Notes: generated by a model from the letters alone, not told the origin. A stretch of 64,000 nt of DNA from Nymphaea colorata (GCF_008831285.2 NC_045140.1:21822370-21886369); one strand, 5' to 3'; shown: positions 43,633 through 55,399, numbered from the stretch's first letter. Program-made: numbers and translations.

Positions 43633-45336
43633 TCGCCGCGCTCTCTGTCGAGTGAGCGTAGCAAGTCTTGTTACCATTTTTTGATATTCTTCTAGATACC
43701 TTAGATGGGCCAATTAAAAAAAAAAAAAAAAACTCCAATTTAAGATTTTTTCTTTTGAAAACGGTGATATAAAATCATGAGGAAAAAAATGAGCACGAGC
43801 GGCCATTTGTTATTAGCTCAGTAGTTGGGAGGCTTTTTGTATTGTTTCCCGTTTTGTATTAAAAAAAAAAAAAATCATTTTATAGTATTTAGATGACATA
43901 TGATCCTAATGCCGAATAAGAAGATCTAATTTTTTTCTTTTTATATAAAAAATCGTTTTGTATATTTGGATGACATTTGATCCTAATGCCTAAAGGAAAG
44001 AAAACCGAATTTTTCCCATTCCCAAAAGGTGCCTATGCTTTCAATATCATATTAAGAATATGCTTCAATCAACAGGTTTTGCATTTAAGAGCTCCAAAAA
44101 TAAAAACCGACTGCCTCTAAGAAGAACAGGTCTGCATAATCTTTAATCTACTTTTTGACCAGACCCCCATGTGAGACACTCCACGCAGCCGTGCATTTCC
44201 ATCATAAAATGATGCTGGTGGCGAATAAATGTGATACTTTTTTCCATACAGAAGGAGTGGAGGAGCTTTTTTGGTTGCTTTAATACACTACTGTCAACCG
44301 CACCACACTCCCACCATCTACGCAGCCATCCATCTTCATACCAAAATGATGTTTTGATTATTTCTTGTACAGATTTGTTTCTTTCCAGTAGGAATAGAAG
44401 GTATAGATTCAAGAGCAGTGTTCTGCGATAAGAAGCATAAGGTAAACGAATGTGATACATAGACTGGAGGTAGGTCATAGGTGGTGGTTGCAGAGGATAA
44501 AACAGCTTAGCTTTGCCCTTATAAGAATCAAGAGACGTTCATTTCAATGCTCAACCAATCCCCTTAGGGAAGCATGGGCAAATGGCAGTATTATGTTTCC
44601 CAATTTCAATGAGAAGCAATCCTGTAGGTACAAGTAACTACTATCAATTCTAAAATGCATAACAATGCAGGGGGCAGAAAATTCTGGCTAATGGGCAACA
44701 AATATAAGACTTTAAAAATTTAAGGGACACCAACAAGTAAGGTAAAAAAAAAAAAAAGCCTCCTAGGACTGCTAATGCTCAAAAATTTTTCAGGCATATA
44801 AATTTAAGAACATGAGATCCATCGTAACACAGAACTTAATCGGTTTGCAAACTTACACGAACCCAACTCTCCGCTCACGCTTAGAACTTCAATCTCAAAG
44901 ATCAAAACAACTGACCCTATCCAGGAAATCCACTTGCTCCATATGCATAATAATTTGCAATCATGCCACACCTGGGATGCTTTTTTTCCTTTTACCAAAA
45001 TATTGGCATCCTTACATTTTTAATATACAACAAAAAATGTGTGTGTAAGATGCTCCTCCACCTATTTAGGTTTATGCAGTCATTATTGATCTTGTTATTT
45101 GCTATGACATTAACAGATGGTCCTCACTAACACTAAATTTCAAGCTCCCATTTGATTTATAAAAGTTGGATTGGAGGATAACCATAATCCTTTTCTTCTA
45201 TAAATACTTCAGTAAAAGTTGCATCAGTAGAAACCAGAAACCCTTCTTTATTTCTCAAAAATCCCTAAAGGCTGACGCATAGAAGTAAAGGAGTCCCATT
45301 TCATTCTCTTCTTTTTCTTTTCATCTTTCTTTTCTT
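43633..45336. other. Spacer of IR2, no gene recognised
   Basis: AT-rich with several poly-A runs (near 43.72, 43.86 and 44.74 kb) and a partly repeated motif around CATCCATCTTC/AAAATGATG (44.17-44.35 kb). Open frames up to about 110 codons show no family resemblance. Not found elsewhere in the window. Confidence 0.6.
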
Positions 45337-45727
45337 TCCTTTCCGGTTGTATGAAGGAGGCATTTAAAACACGTAGTGTGTTCTGTGATTCACAACTCAT
45401 CCATGGTCTACATTATAATTTAAAGCAGAGTTTGCACAAACTAGGAAACAAACAGATCATAATCATTTTGAAAGTTTCTTACACTCTTTTTCTTTTTCTA
45501 GTACTCTCTTTCTTACACGCGGAGGGCACTGGGATTTGTTTCAATAGAAACATCGATAGTATATTAGAAAAAGAAAAAGAGTGTAAGAAACTTTCAAAAT
45601 GATTATGATCTGTTTGTTTCCTAGTTTGTGCAAACTCTGCTTTAAATTATAATGTAGACCATGGATGAGTTGTGATCACAGAACACACTACGTGTTTTAA
45701 ATGCCTCCTTCATACAACCGGAAAGGA
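45337..45727. repeat. 391-bp near-perfect hairpin
   Basis: Arms 45337-45500 and 45565-45727 are complementary, with one one-base gap (GTGATTCACAAC versus GTTGTGATCACAG) as the only difference I see, around a 64-base loop. Outer ends read CCTTTCCGGTTGTATG and CATACAACCGGAAAGG. It could be a foldback transposon without coding capacity or a young hairpin-RNA locus. No sequence elsewhere in the window matches the arms. Confidence 0.9.
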
Positions 45728-46895
45728 CCAGCAGCACCACTCTCGTTTTTGCTTTGGCTGTCGCCAAGGGTGATGACAACCCTGTCCGTCGTCGGGTCTT
45801 CAATATGACTTCTGACAGGAGGCGGAGTTAAGTCATCGGCCGACGTTTCTCAGAAGGTGTGTTGTTTACGGCTTTGTGCTACCTATCGGTTTAATCATAA
45901 CCCTTTGGGCCATCGCCCATCGGGTTCATCATAATCCTTGCCTTATAAAGTTCTAATCAAGTTTACATGTCCAACGACTGTTTAGGTTGACTACTTTCAA
46001 CTATGACAAGTGGATCTACTTCTTTTGATCTGAATTCAGCTTATATCGATGCTAAAATGAATAAAACTGTTGCTTCCGTGAGCATGGTAAGACAAGCCAT
46101 TATTCTATAACATCAAAATGTACCAAAGTAATGAACTACAAAGGCCTTGTCATACTAGGAAAACATCAAATTAAGGATCAGTACTTTGCAGTGTGGCACT
46201 TTCCAGTGGCCCTCCCAAGGCAGGTAGAAAACAGTTCATAAATGTAAAAAAATGTAACGAGGAAGAAGACGAAGAATGAAAATAAAAGGAAGAAATAAAA
46301 AGTGGGAAAAAAGACGAGTAAAAAAAGAAAAGCGTAAATCTGAAGAAGGAGAAAATAGCAAGAGAAAAATTCTTAGGCGCCTAGTTGAAAAGGTGGGTAC
46401 TTGGGGCCTAGAAAAACTCGGACGAAAACTTTTGACTACTAAGTTCAATACTTCATTCCAATCAAGAGCGGAGGTAGAATTTGCAATCCTGTCACAGTAA
46501 GAATGTACAGTAGTGAACGGAAGCTAATCAATCTAGAAGAAGGTCAAATGCATTACGGAAAGCAAGTGGCTGAAACCCATATAGTCGTGTGTTGTTGTAA
46601 CCATCAAATCCTAGGAAGTTAAGTTTGAGCCAACACTCATCTCAAGTTTGGAAATGAATAGAATGTCAGGTTACACAGATGAGAGCAGGAATTCCCCATT
46701 AAAGCAAAACAGAGATGCCACCACCAAACCTTTTATGAGAAATCCACTTACATAATTACCTTATCATTACTTTTTATAACAGTACGATTTCTAATATGGC
46801 CCATGAAACGTTCAAAGAAATTACTTCGACATAATATCTTTTTAACGTTTAAACAATTAATCAGAAAATTCACATATTTGTTGTTTGGATGTACT

Positions 46896-47185
46896 TGTTG
46901 GAAAACAAGCAATGGCAAAATGAAATCACTCAGAATTTTGACGTGGTATTGTTCTCCTACATGAAGTTCCACTAATATATATATATAGAATTTGCACCAA
47001 GTCATTGTTGGAAAGATATCACTCTTTTGGATTATAGATTTAAATTGATTGATTCATACACAGGGATTGTATTTCCTTCGCTGGTAAGGGATCCTTGATT
47101 TCTTCTTTTCATAATTTTCTTTCCATTTTCATCAACATGATTTTCTCCTCCAAATTGTACGCCCATTTGCTCTATCATGCTAAGA
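46896..47185. mobile_element. 290-bp LTR-like insertion with 5-bp target duplication
   Basis: Interrupts the right arm of IR2. GTACT is present on both sides (46891-46895 and 47186-47190) but only once at the empty site in the left arm near 42455. The element starts TGTTGGAAAACAAGC, like many Copia LTRs, and contains TTGACGTGGTATTG. Its right end (CATGCTAAGA) lacks the usual terminal CA. It fits a solo LTR or a miniature LTR element with a damaged 3' end. Confidence 0.65.
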
Positions 47186-47340
47186 GTACTCACTATCTCG
47201 TATTAATTTAATCAAAGTGTCTGCCAAACTAATTTTCTGAAAGCGCTGACATCCAAATCACCATGACCTTTTTATGTTTTGTTAAGAAAATGTTGGATTT
47301 ATATTCGTATATATGTAAACTGAGGACAGTGCAGCTATAG

Positions 47341-47707
47341 CCAGAATCGATAAAACTTGCGACCAACTGGATTAAAATCGACGGATTCGGGCCAATTGGA
47401 CCCCATTTTCACTACTACTTCGCATCCCATGGGAAGTGGAGGCTTTTATTAATGTTCCCTTTTCTGCTAATATAACTCTCCTTTTTTCTATTGACTCTTA
47501 TCTTCCAAGTAGATAGAGTTGAAGAAGTTTGGAGTCGAACTTTGAAGGGTTAAGGCCATAATAAATGCGGCGTGACAAGCCGACACTGCAATTTGGACAG
47601 GTGGCTTCAAGGCCAAGGACAACCTTAAGACGATTAAATAAATACTTACGCACTTTTGTCTTTCTCGTATTATAAAAAAAAGACATACAGCTTCATATCC
47701 AGATATC
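47341..47707. repeat. X block, second copy
   Basis: Matches 32.56-32.88 kb directly and 60.46-60.79 kb in reverse complement. It includes a segment missing from the first copy (CCAAGGACAACCTTAAGACG) that is present downstream of DYAD. Confidence 0.75.
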
Positions 47708-47937
47708 CAGTTGGGATCGTACAAGCCTCTGTGCAAGAGCAGCGATGAAGGCGGCAATGGCTCCGAGGAGTCGACCGGGGTCCCAGGCAAGATAGACGAG
47801 GACAGAGAGCGACAGCAGAAACAATTGCAACACAGGCCGAGAGCGTTCAGGGTCTGCAAGCCGCACGACACGTTCCAGTGGCCAAGCATGGCGAGCAAAC
47901 CGGGTACAGCCAACAACAACCTGTCCTCTTCAGACAA
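47708..47937 (+). pseudogene. Displaced DYAD exon 9 fragment
   Basis: Encodes QLGSYKPLCKSSDEGG, a shifted GKIDEDRERQQ, then FRVCKPHDTFQWPSMASK. It matches residues of DYAD coding exon 9 (59.21-59.44 kb) with roughly ten substitutions and no stops. It begins inside the exon, directly after the X block, and ends inside it, where an inverted Copia block starts. No intron borders are retained. Confidence 0.9.
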
Positions 47938-47956
47938 AGACAAAGAACATGTAAGC

Positions 47957-48178
47957 TAGCCTGATTTCTTCCACGCATTGAAATAAGGATTAAGGCTGTT
48001 GACAGGTTCACCAATTTTAATAGTTTTAATGGTAGAACTTGGCATAGGAATAGTGCCATCAATAAACCCAAGCACATCCTGTCTTTCTATGAGGCCAAGA
48101 TAATTCTTTTGTGTGATCTTAATTTAGACAAAATCAGCAACATTCATATTTGAAGGGAAGGAAAACATAGCTGATGTC
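47957..48178 (-). mobile_element. Copia gag fragment (inverted third copy)
   Basis: Reverse-complement copy of the gag segment at 26.0-26.26 and 39.47-39.73 kb; its flank (to about 48.41 kb) is inverted as well, including AGGACGATGCCCTTGAAG and CATCAAAACGATGATGAG. The start codon is lost. The block sits between two displaced DYAD pieces. Confidence 0.6.
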
Positions 48179-48459
48179 AGTGCTGAGGACGATGCCCTTG
48201 AAGTATCTGGAAAGAAATTAGCAAGAGAAGGTCCTGAAAGGGCTTTAACCTGCCTGCGATATCATGAAAAATGCTCAAGAAGAGAAATTTTAATGTGGTT
48301 CAGATATTGTCTTACATCTACAGTACTCAGTCATCAAAACGATGATGAGTTTCTTTCATTGCCTTAGATTTTATACAAGAGGTAGGTCGATTAAAATAAG
48401 TCTTTTGTGTTTCCTTCACCTTATTTAGAGGATTTTGTTTTTTGTTTTCCTTGTGAATA

Positions 48460-48664
48460 TACAATTTAAGTATTCATATCTGGAACTAAAGCGAGCTAGT
48501 CTGCAAGTTTCGGAAAGCCGGGCTTCTGTTTGCTGAGTGCTTCGGCTTTAGTGGTTTACCTTTCTTGTTCACGTAAAAAGTTTACAGAAGTTGCAGTTCC
48601 ATACTCATGCTTGCTCCTGACTTCACACCTTTTCTGCTCCGGTCTTGACAGAGGCTTGGAGACT
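48460..48664 (+). pseudogene. Displaced DYAD intron 6 / exon 7 fragment
   Basis: Matches 58.00-58.208 kb: the 3' end of a DYAD intron including its acceptor (TTGACAG) plus about 18 bases of exon 7 (GAGGCTTGGAGACT, against GAGACTTGGAGACT in the gene). It is then fused to gene A leader sequence at about 48665. Presence of intron sequence argues for DNA-level copying, not a processed mRNA. Confidence 0.9.
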
Positions 48665-48800
48665 GAGATGCCCATCAAAAACGCCGTTTTTTGTGTGAGA
48701 TTTTCTTCTTTCGATCTTTTTTTTCTCCGGATAAGGAAATGCTTTCCGTTTTGAGAACTTCTTCTTGGCATTTGAAGTGCTACTCTGTCTTGGGAGATTG

Positions 48801-49157
48801 TCGATTTAGCTGTTTCTCACAGTCGTTCATTAATGGAGAACCACTGTGCGATAAAGATTAAGAAGCAGTAGGGTTCGCTGACTTTTGTTTTGGCTTACTT
48901 TTGTTATTCTTATTTGGTGTCGATTTAGCTGTTTCTCACAGTCGTTCATTAATGAAGAACCACTGTGCGATAAAGATTAAGAAGCAATAGGGTTCGCTGA
49001 CTTTTGTTTTGGCTTACTTTTGTTATTCTTATTTGGTGTCGATTTAGCTGTTTCTCACAGTCGTTCATTAATGGAGAACCACTGTGCGATAAAGATTAAG
49101 AAGCAATAGGGTTCGCTGACTTTTGTTTTGGCTTACTTTTGTTATTCTTATTTGGTG
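48801..49157. repeat. 119-bp triple tandem repeat in gene A copy 3 leader
   Basis: Three units start TCGATTTAGCTGTTTCTC at 48801, 48920 and 49039, nearly identical. Copy 1 (near 8.70 kb) and both IR1 arms have a single unit. The unit contains AATGGAGAACCACTGTGCG. Confidence 0.95.
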
Positions 49158-49332
49158 TTTTAGTTTTAGGAACGAAGAGAAAAATTCTGTTGCATTTCTG
49201 AAATTAAGTTTTTTTCTTATAATTCTATTATTTTTCCTCCTTAGGGATAAATGTTGTTGTTTGAAAGATTTCCTTTTTGGTGGGAGTGGTGGGAGGGTTT
49301 ACAAAAAACAAAGAAAAGAAAAGAAAAGAAAA

Positions 49333-50825
49333 ATGTCTGTCGGTTTCCCTCCGACCTCTTGGTGGCCAGTGGGCTGAAAGGAGCGGGACCCGTCGGTTCG
49401 GTTTGTGTCCTCGTCGGCTGTTATCCGAGTTGAACTTCCTGGAGCTTCATTCCCTGAATTTCCAGGCAACAAGGGGAGAGAGATGGGCATCCACGTCGGG
49501 GAAGGTGAAGCGGAAGTGGCACAGCCGGATGGAGAGGAAAGGGTTCGACAGGGAGCACGACATGCTTATGGTGCCACCCGACGGGGGATGCATGTCTGGC
49601 TCCGACTCTGACTCCTCAGATTGGTCGATCAGTTGGTTGGAGCCCCATGCACCAGAGTTTCAAAATGACGATATGCAGGACAACAGTTTTGCTGTGTTGG
49701 TGCCGTGCTACGGCCGACCAGTCGGCGACTCATCCGCGGTGAGGGCGGAGAACCGGCCCCTAGGAGCTCTTCCTTCCAGTTTCAACGACGGGTATTCTGC
49801 AGGTAAATCTTTTCGCGTTTCTTATATTTTGAGTTCTTCTGCAGACGTCAAAGTTAATGAAAGGCCTACAAAGTTACAAACCATTGAAATTTTCTTCTTT
49901 TATGTAGTGAATTGTCTCTTTCCATGGTCATTAGATGTTTTTGGTAGTCTGTAGAACTGTTGGCTGTACTTTTAGTCGCCATTTGATGTAACATCTCAAA
50001 CTTTAATGCGTGATGAATGTATTGCGGATCAGGTTCTGGGTGGTTTGAAGAGAAACTTTGGATGCCAATCATCATCATGATGAACAATTACCAATCCGAC
50101 GACTTATTTTTTTGAGAAACAGGTTACCATCCGTTTCTCCGTGGTCGATGTCGTTCAAATTTATAGATGTGGCAATGTAAAAGGTGCTTATACTATGTCA
50201 ATCATTGCACTGACTTTTTTAAGCCGTTCATCAATAAACATCGACGGTCTCTAAGGTGTCCTGGGTCATATTGTGTTCAAGGTCCGGTCTCTGATTTGCG
50301 GAGTGCTCTGTAGTTGGAGTCCGACCCCTACCCGAGTTTTAGTCTGCTTGAGCTCAGCTTGAAATTCTGTGTTCTGGAACTGAACTGAAGCCCGAGTCAG
50401 GCTTGGTCGAGTATCAGAAGGAGATGGCTTTTCTTTATGTTGCCCTTGAAGCAATGTGGAAGCAGGAACCTTAGAATAATTGTGAAATCCACCGTAGCGT
50501 TTAACACCATAGATCTGAACAGGTGGTTGTCCTTAAATTGAGTTGAGTGAAGCTTTTGAGTCATGGAAACCCTGCTCTTTTGAAGTGGAGTCGGTGATGT
50601 GTGCCGATGAGAATCTTGCCCGGGTGACCAAAATTGTTACTGTGCTTGTGAATACATAATTTCGGAAGGGAAAACTGTATGCTTGTTTGGTGTCACATAT
50701 AAATCCAACTTGATGTAAATGGTAGAGTACTGTTCCAAACTCTTTCGTTTGCAGATAGCAAGAGACACATGGAGAAGTGGCTATCCTCTCTGCAGGAACA
50801 GCAGGGTTTTCAAGTTGGCAGGTGA
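49333..50825 (+). pseudogene. Gene A copy 3: full length but disabled
   Basis: Both exons are present (49333-49802 and 50755-50825) with intact splice sites. The reading frame is broken twice in the N-terminal part: a nonsense change gives TGA at 49375-49377, after WWPVG, and an 11-bp deletion in the serine tract shifts the frame. From ELNFLEL onward the frame is open and conserved (MLMVPPDGGCMSGSDSD, SWLEPHAPEF, FAVLVPCYG). An internal ATG before LMVPPDGG could in theory start a shorter product. The intron is 952 bp and more diverged than between copies 1 and 2, so this is the older duplicate. Confidence 0.85.
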
Positions 50826-52150
50826 TCGTCAAGGAGGACTCCTCTTGTCGGCGTCCTTTTTGTGATTCTGTAAGAAGTGCCCTCTTGCGGAATTTGCTCG
50901 ACTGCATGTGATAAGACAAATGCCAACTGCATCAAAAAGAATGTGTTCTGCAAAAGATTATTGAAAGGGAAGCCATGAATTTCAATGGAGAAGACAGGAA
51001 GCAACAAAGTAGGCCTTTCGTTTAAAGCCTTTCATTCCCAGAAGGAATTAGATCCTCCTTCTTTGTGTTGTTGCTTTGTTATGTATGCTAAAATCATGCT
51101 CAGATGTGCCACCACCACTATGGTTTATATTTAGTCATCTGTATTTGGCGATTCTTCGTGTAAATAATGTGAAGCAATGTACAGTCTGAAGCATCCGATC
51201 GCTTTTGTAAACATACCTACTTTATGATTCATATAAACCCCAGTTCTGAAGCAAATGTGCTTCGTTTATTCTTTGTTTAGCTAATTATTTTCCAGGATTT
51301 TGCTGACTCCATGGAAACGTTGATTACAATACGTGATATCAACTACCATAAACCGCGACCACTCCGTTTAGAGGAGGTAACTCACCACCGTCCGTTGTCC
51401 TGTAACTTTCTGATTAAGAAATCCATATATACTCCTACGATCATGTGCGCAGTCTCGAACCCCTCTCAAAATTTAGACTTTTGTGTAGATTCTATTTGTG
51501 TTCAATCCAAATCAGTGGTTGCTTTGGAATATGGAACCGAAGAGAATAATTTGTTTGCTTAATACAAAAATGGTATATCTAGTGGAATTGGATTGTGAAT
51601 AATTAATTCTGGCTTCTATGGAAGTTGACAACTATCACAGCTCCTTTCTTTCTCTACCATCCATTCAATGAACAAAACAAAGAGCGAGTAGTCATGGTTG
51701 CCATGGTTGTAGAAGTGAAGATCTAGTTCTTAGATTGTTCATGGTGATGCTATGATGCACACTTTGCGCTGTCCTTTAGTAATTTGATCTCAGTAAAAAA
51801 TTATTTGCATCTGATTTCAGATTTACCATAATCTAATTTACCTTCATTGTATTTGAACACTTGGATTATCTGACATATAAAAACATCAAATCCAGACCGT
51901 CCAATTTTTACGGATGGCCTGTTTGGTAGTAGCAGAAACACACAAACTAAGGACGGAGAAGACGATGGATCTTTATGTTAAAAACAAAGAAAGTGTTTGA
52001 AAAGCCCAATTCGCCAAGGGCGTGTTATTTTTTGCTTTCTTTCTTTCCTCAGGAAAAATGAAGGGATATTCTTTTTCCCAGATTGAAGGATATCGCAAAA
52101 TCTGAAACCAGGAATTGCCAACATGCTTTCTCCTTGGAAACGCTTCGGCA
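50826..52150. repeat. Gene A downstream block, third copy
   Basis: Repeats the gene A 3' flank but without the microsatellite and the LINE-bearing stretch: GACATATAAAAACATC is followed within about 60 bp by sequence that in copy 1 lies beyond 13.29 kb. It ends near AACGCTTCGGCATTTTTT, equal to 20.01 kb. Confidence 0.75.
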
Positions 52151-54060
52151 TTTTTTGGACGGTTGCGTAGTAGGAACTAGAAAATAGTGTTGAGATTATT
52201 TTTTGAAAAATATAATGCGTCCATGAATATTTGAGTTGACCTACAGAATTCCGAATCAAATACAAGGGAGGATTACAAAACAATACTGGAAGTATCTCAT
52301 TTGCTAAGAAAAAATAAATACCATGTCTACATATATTGCTAATGGATCAATTCTGTTTTCTTTATTAAATCAAACTTCTTGATTTCAGATTTCAATGTTT
52401 GATTCTATATAGATCTAAGTCGCGATGGGCACGGTATGATTTGGGTATGGGGTATAGGGATATGTGTACAAACACGATAAATTTAAAAAATATTTAAAAA
52501 AACTAGTGATATAAATAAAAACATTATGTGTTAACGAACTTAAAAAAAAATCAAAGTAGAGTGAAGTAGTTTGGATCAGGTTCGAGTTAAAAAAAAATCG
52601 TAAATACGATATACCTGTTTTCTTTTGAAAGTTTTTCTTTTAAATCCTAGCATACTTCTTAGGAACTTTAATTGGTGTCTTATTTAATCCTTCTGTATGG
52701 CAAAACGATAACTTGTCTCACTCATCAAGCCAGTGTAAAAAATTGAAGAGTGCCACGTGTCATTTTCTAATTAATTTAAAATAATTTATCAGTATTTTTG
52801 TCATTTTAGTTAATATACATGTATATATCCGTTTATTCTTTCAAATAAATTGTTTACTATTTTTTTTTTTCGATTCGCAACCGACTTAGCTGAATTACCA
52901 AGATATAACACCGACTTAGTGAAGTGTGCAAAACCTTCTTAAGTGAACAAGAACTTGCCTGAAAAGCTATCGACTAAGCCAAGTTTCGACGTGGTCGTTT
53001 TCTCGAGAACTTTCATAGCCCATCGTTGCTTGCCCCCATCAAACACGGTGACAAGCGTCTGGCGACACCAACTCCGATACAACTCATTTTCAGCTACAAG
53101 GGGAAATTTGTTGATAGTGCAACAATTTTCCTTGTTCGAGCAAACAGTGTTGCATTGTCTTGTTTTGAGGTGAGCAAGGGGTATTAATTCCACCGCTCAA
53201 AAAAAGCCCGAAAGCCCTCCATTCCTCCTGCCTCAAGGAGTATAACGTAGCTGGTTAAGTTAGGGGCCTGTACTAAGCCAGGTAATGTTGCATTGTCTCG
53301 TTAAAGTAAAGTTGCAACCCATTCAAACGCACCCGTCTTCACTGTTTATAACTGAAATTCCGTCTTAGATCGGTTCACTGCGGCAATGTTGAGAGGAGTT
53401 ATTCGACGTGAAATTTCAAAAACATCTTGGATTGCATTCATATAAACCCACTTAAATAAGTTGAAGTTAACGGTAATAAGTATCACAAAGTAAAAGTTTA
53501 GATTTACCAAAGTATAACCATACATTTCTTGTGCAGTAACACGGAAACATAATATAATATCATTAATACTTTAGAGAATGTATCAATAAACAGGAAGCTT
53601 AGAATGTTGGACCCCGAACATAAACAGGAGCCGAGAGGGCCGACACGACCCGAACCAGGCGCGCCCGAGCCCAGGGGCAGCTCCGCCGAGCTGCGGCCCA
53701 CGGGGAAATCAGGAGTCACGTGCGAGAGGGATCGCCCGTTCGTAGTCCAGTAGAGCTACGTGCTTAATCATACTGTTTATAACAAACCTCAAAACTAAAG
53801 ACCAACTGCCTTTGTTTTGATCCGAAATTACGCAATGCCCACTTCGGTCGAGAGTCGCTACAACGGCACTTCTCACGTCGTTTCACGGCGCGGATGGCAA
53901 GGCTGAAAATTTATGCAGGAACAAGGCAGAATGTGAAGTCGTAGCTTTGAGTATTCGAATAGTGGGGTCCACGGCGTCGCCCGGGGGGAGTGAGTAGAGC
54001 CGCGCGCACGACGTCCTCGAGGGGAAAGGTAGGAAATGATTACGAGTGGGCTCCACATGA
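52151..54060. other. Spacer, no gene recognised
   Basis: AT-rich to about 52.9 kb, with an ACCGACTTAG motif repeated at 52.88 and 52.91 kb. A GC-rich patch follows at 53.61-53.75 kb (GCGCGCCCGAGCCC region). GC content rises again from about 53.85 kb toward the DYAD leader. Open frames are short and unlike known families. Confidence 0.5.
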
Positions 54061-55399
54061 GGTCGCAGGTTCGAATGTATACAAATAGCGACGGGGAGAG
54101 CCTCCTCTCTCTCGCGCCAAGTCCCTCCTCCCTCTCTCCCTCGCACTCGCCATTCAAGCTCTGGGAATCGCCCTCTCTCTCTCTCTCTCTCTGCCGCTCT
54201 CACAGAGAGGAACAGAGGAAGAAAGCGCACTGGTATGCCATACCTTCATTAGCAAGGGAGGATTTTCTCTTTCTTGCCCACCAATTGCCCCACTCTCCCT
54301 CCTTCTCGGTCTTTGATGTCGTCCATAGCCGGTGATTTAATTTTCTCGGACCTTTTAGGTTCTTTCTGTTGCTTAAGGACGACGATTCAAACTTTCAAAG
54401 ATCTGTGGCGGTCTTTGTTTAGAGGGTCATTGGTCAGAACGTTTTCCAGTGGAATATCTGTTTCTTTGTTCTTCTACTTTTGAATTTCTGTCCGCAATGA
54501 AAACTTGGGTGCATATTCTGCCGAAAGAACGATTGTTTGCAGAGTTCGCGAAAAATTTGCGGATGGATTTGGAGAAGTGATATTATTTTAAATGATTTAT
54601 TACCGCGGAGATCGGACTTGTGTTTGGTCGTTTCATTGTTGCGCCATTTTCGCAAGATTATGATGTCTTGCGTTTGTCCTTCGTGCAAAATTCTCGGATG
54701 AAAGGTTCCTTCGTTACCAATTTGTCAAGGAAAAGGTTTGCGATTGTTAGATAAAAGAGGCAGAGAGTTTGAGTCGTGTACATTACCATGGAGTTCTTGT
54801 TCTACGTCATTTTTCCTTCTTTTGAGGAGCCTGAATTTACCTGTCGTGTCGTGAAAAGAAGACGTTCTTCAACCACTTTTTCATAATCAGCTTCCTTTTT
54901 CCTGATTGTACCATGGCGTTTTCTGCAAGTTCTTTTTGTTTCTTGATTCGCTACTTTGTAGTTGCTGAGTTCTGATGATCTTCTTCTTCTTTCTTGCAGG
55001 AGATTGAAGTCAGGCTACCTCGATCTTGACATCTCATACAGTACGTATTTTGCTTGGAAGCAACTCATAATCAATATCAGAAACTTCAAAAACACTGAAT
55101 CCAGAAGAACTTGATCAGAGAACAAGAAGAATTGACCGGAATAAAACCGCAAATCTTTCTACCGATGCATACCTAACTTAGCTTATACGTGTGTCTAAGT
55201 TGCGAACGGGACCAAATTAAGGCCAATGCTCGAACTCCTTTTCTTCTGAAACCATGGATTAATCTGTGTCTGATCGTTTCAAACTATTCCTTCCTATTAG
55301 TGCTTGGAGTTCATGCAGTAAAAGTTCATATCATTTTCCCTTTCCTTGCTTCTTTTCGCCAGGTCCATTTCTGGTTGCCGCAGACGCGTGGTAATCACC
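54061..55399 (+). promoter_or_regulatory. Probable DYAD 5' leader with introns
   Basis: A CT-rich tract (54.17-54.19 kb) and splice-like sites suggest a non-coding leader in three exons: donor at 54233 (CACTG/GTATGCC), acceptor ending at 54999 (TTCTTGCAG), donor at 55041 (CATACA/GTACGT), acceptor ending at 55362 (TTTTCGCCAG) just before the coding ATG at 55400. Inferred from sequence only. A stretch at 55.185-55.245 kb also occurs, displaced, at 33.06-33.12 kb. Confidence 0.5.

Larger units (their letters stand above)
42303..47339. repeat. Large inverted repeat IR2
   Basis: Left arm about 42303-43632, right arm about 45724-47339 in opposite orientation. The arms share GGGAGGGCCACTGGAAAGTG, the CTCGTCTTTTTTCCCAC segment, GGGTTGTCATCACCC and AACTGAGGAC at the outer edge. 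The right arm carries a 290-bp insertion (46896-47185) absent from the left. The spacer is about 2.1 kb (43.63-45.72 kb) and ends in a separate short hairpin. The left arm is continuous with the C segment of the duplicated unit, so the right arm is the secondary copy. Confidence 0.85.

Noticed and set aside
44143-44478. 111-codon minus-strand open frame in the IR2 spacer
   Set aside because: No domain or motif; it overlaps an internally repetitive stretch.
48801-49157. CRISPR-like array
   Set aside because: Direct units of 119 bp without distinct spacers, in plant nuclear DNA: an ordinary tandem repeat.
53610-53760. GC-rich patch as a possible rRNA or organelle insert
   Set aside because: I could not match it to conserved rRNA or plastid sequence by eye; no basis for a call.
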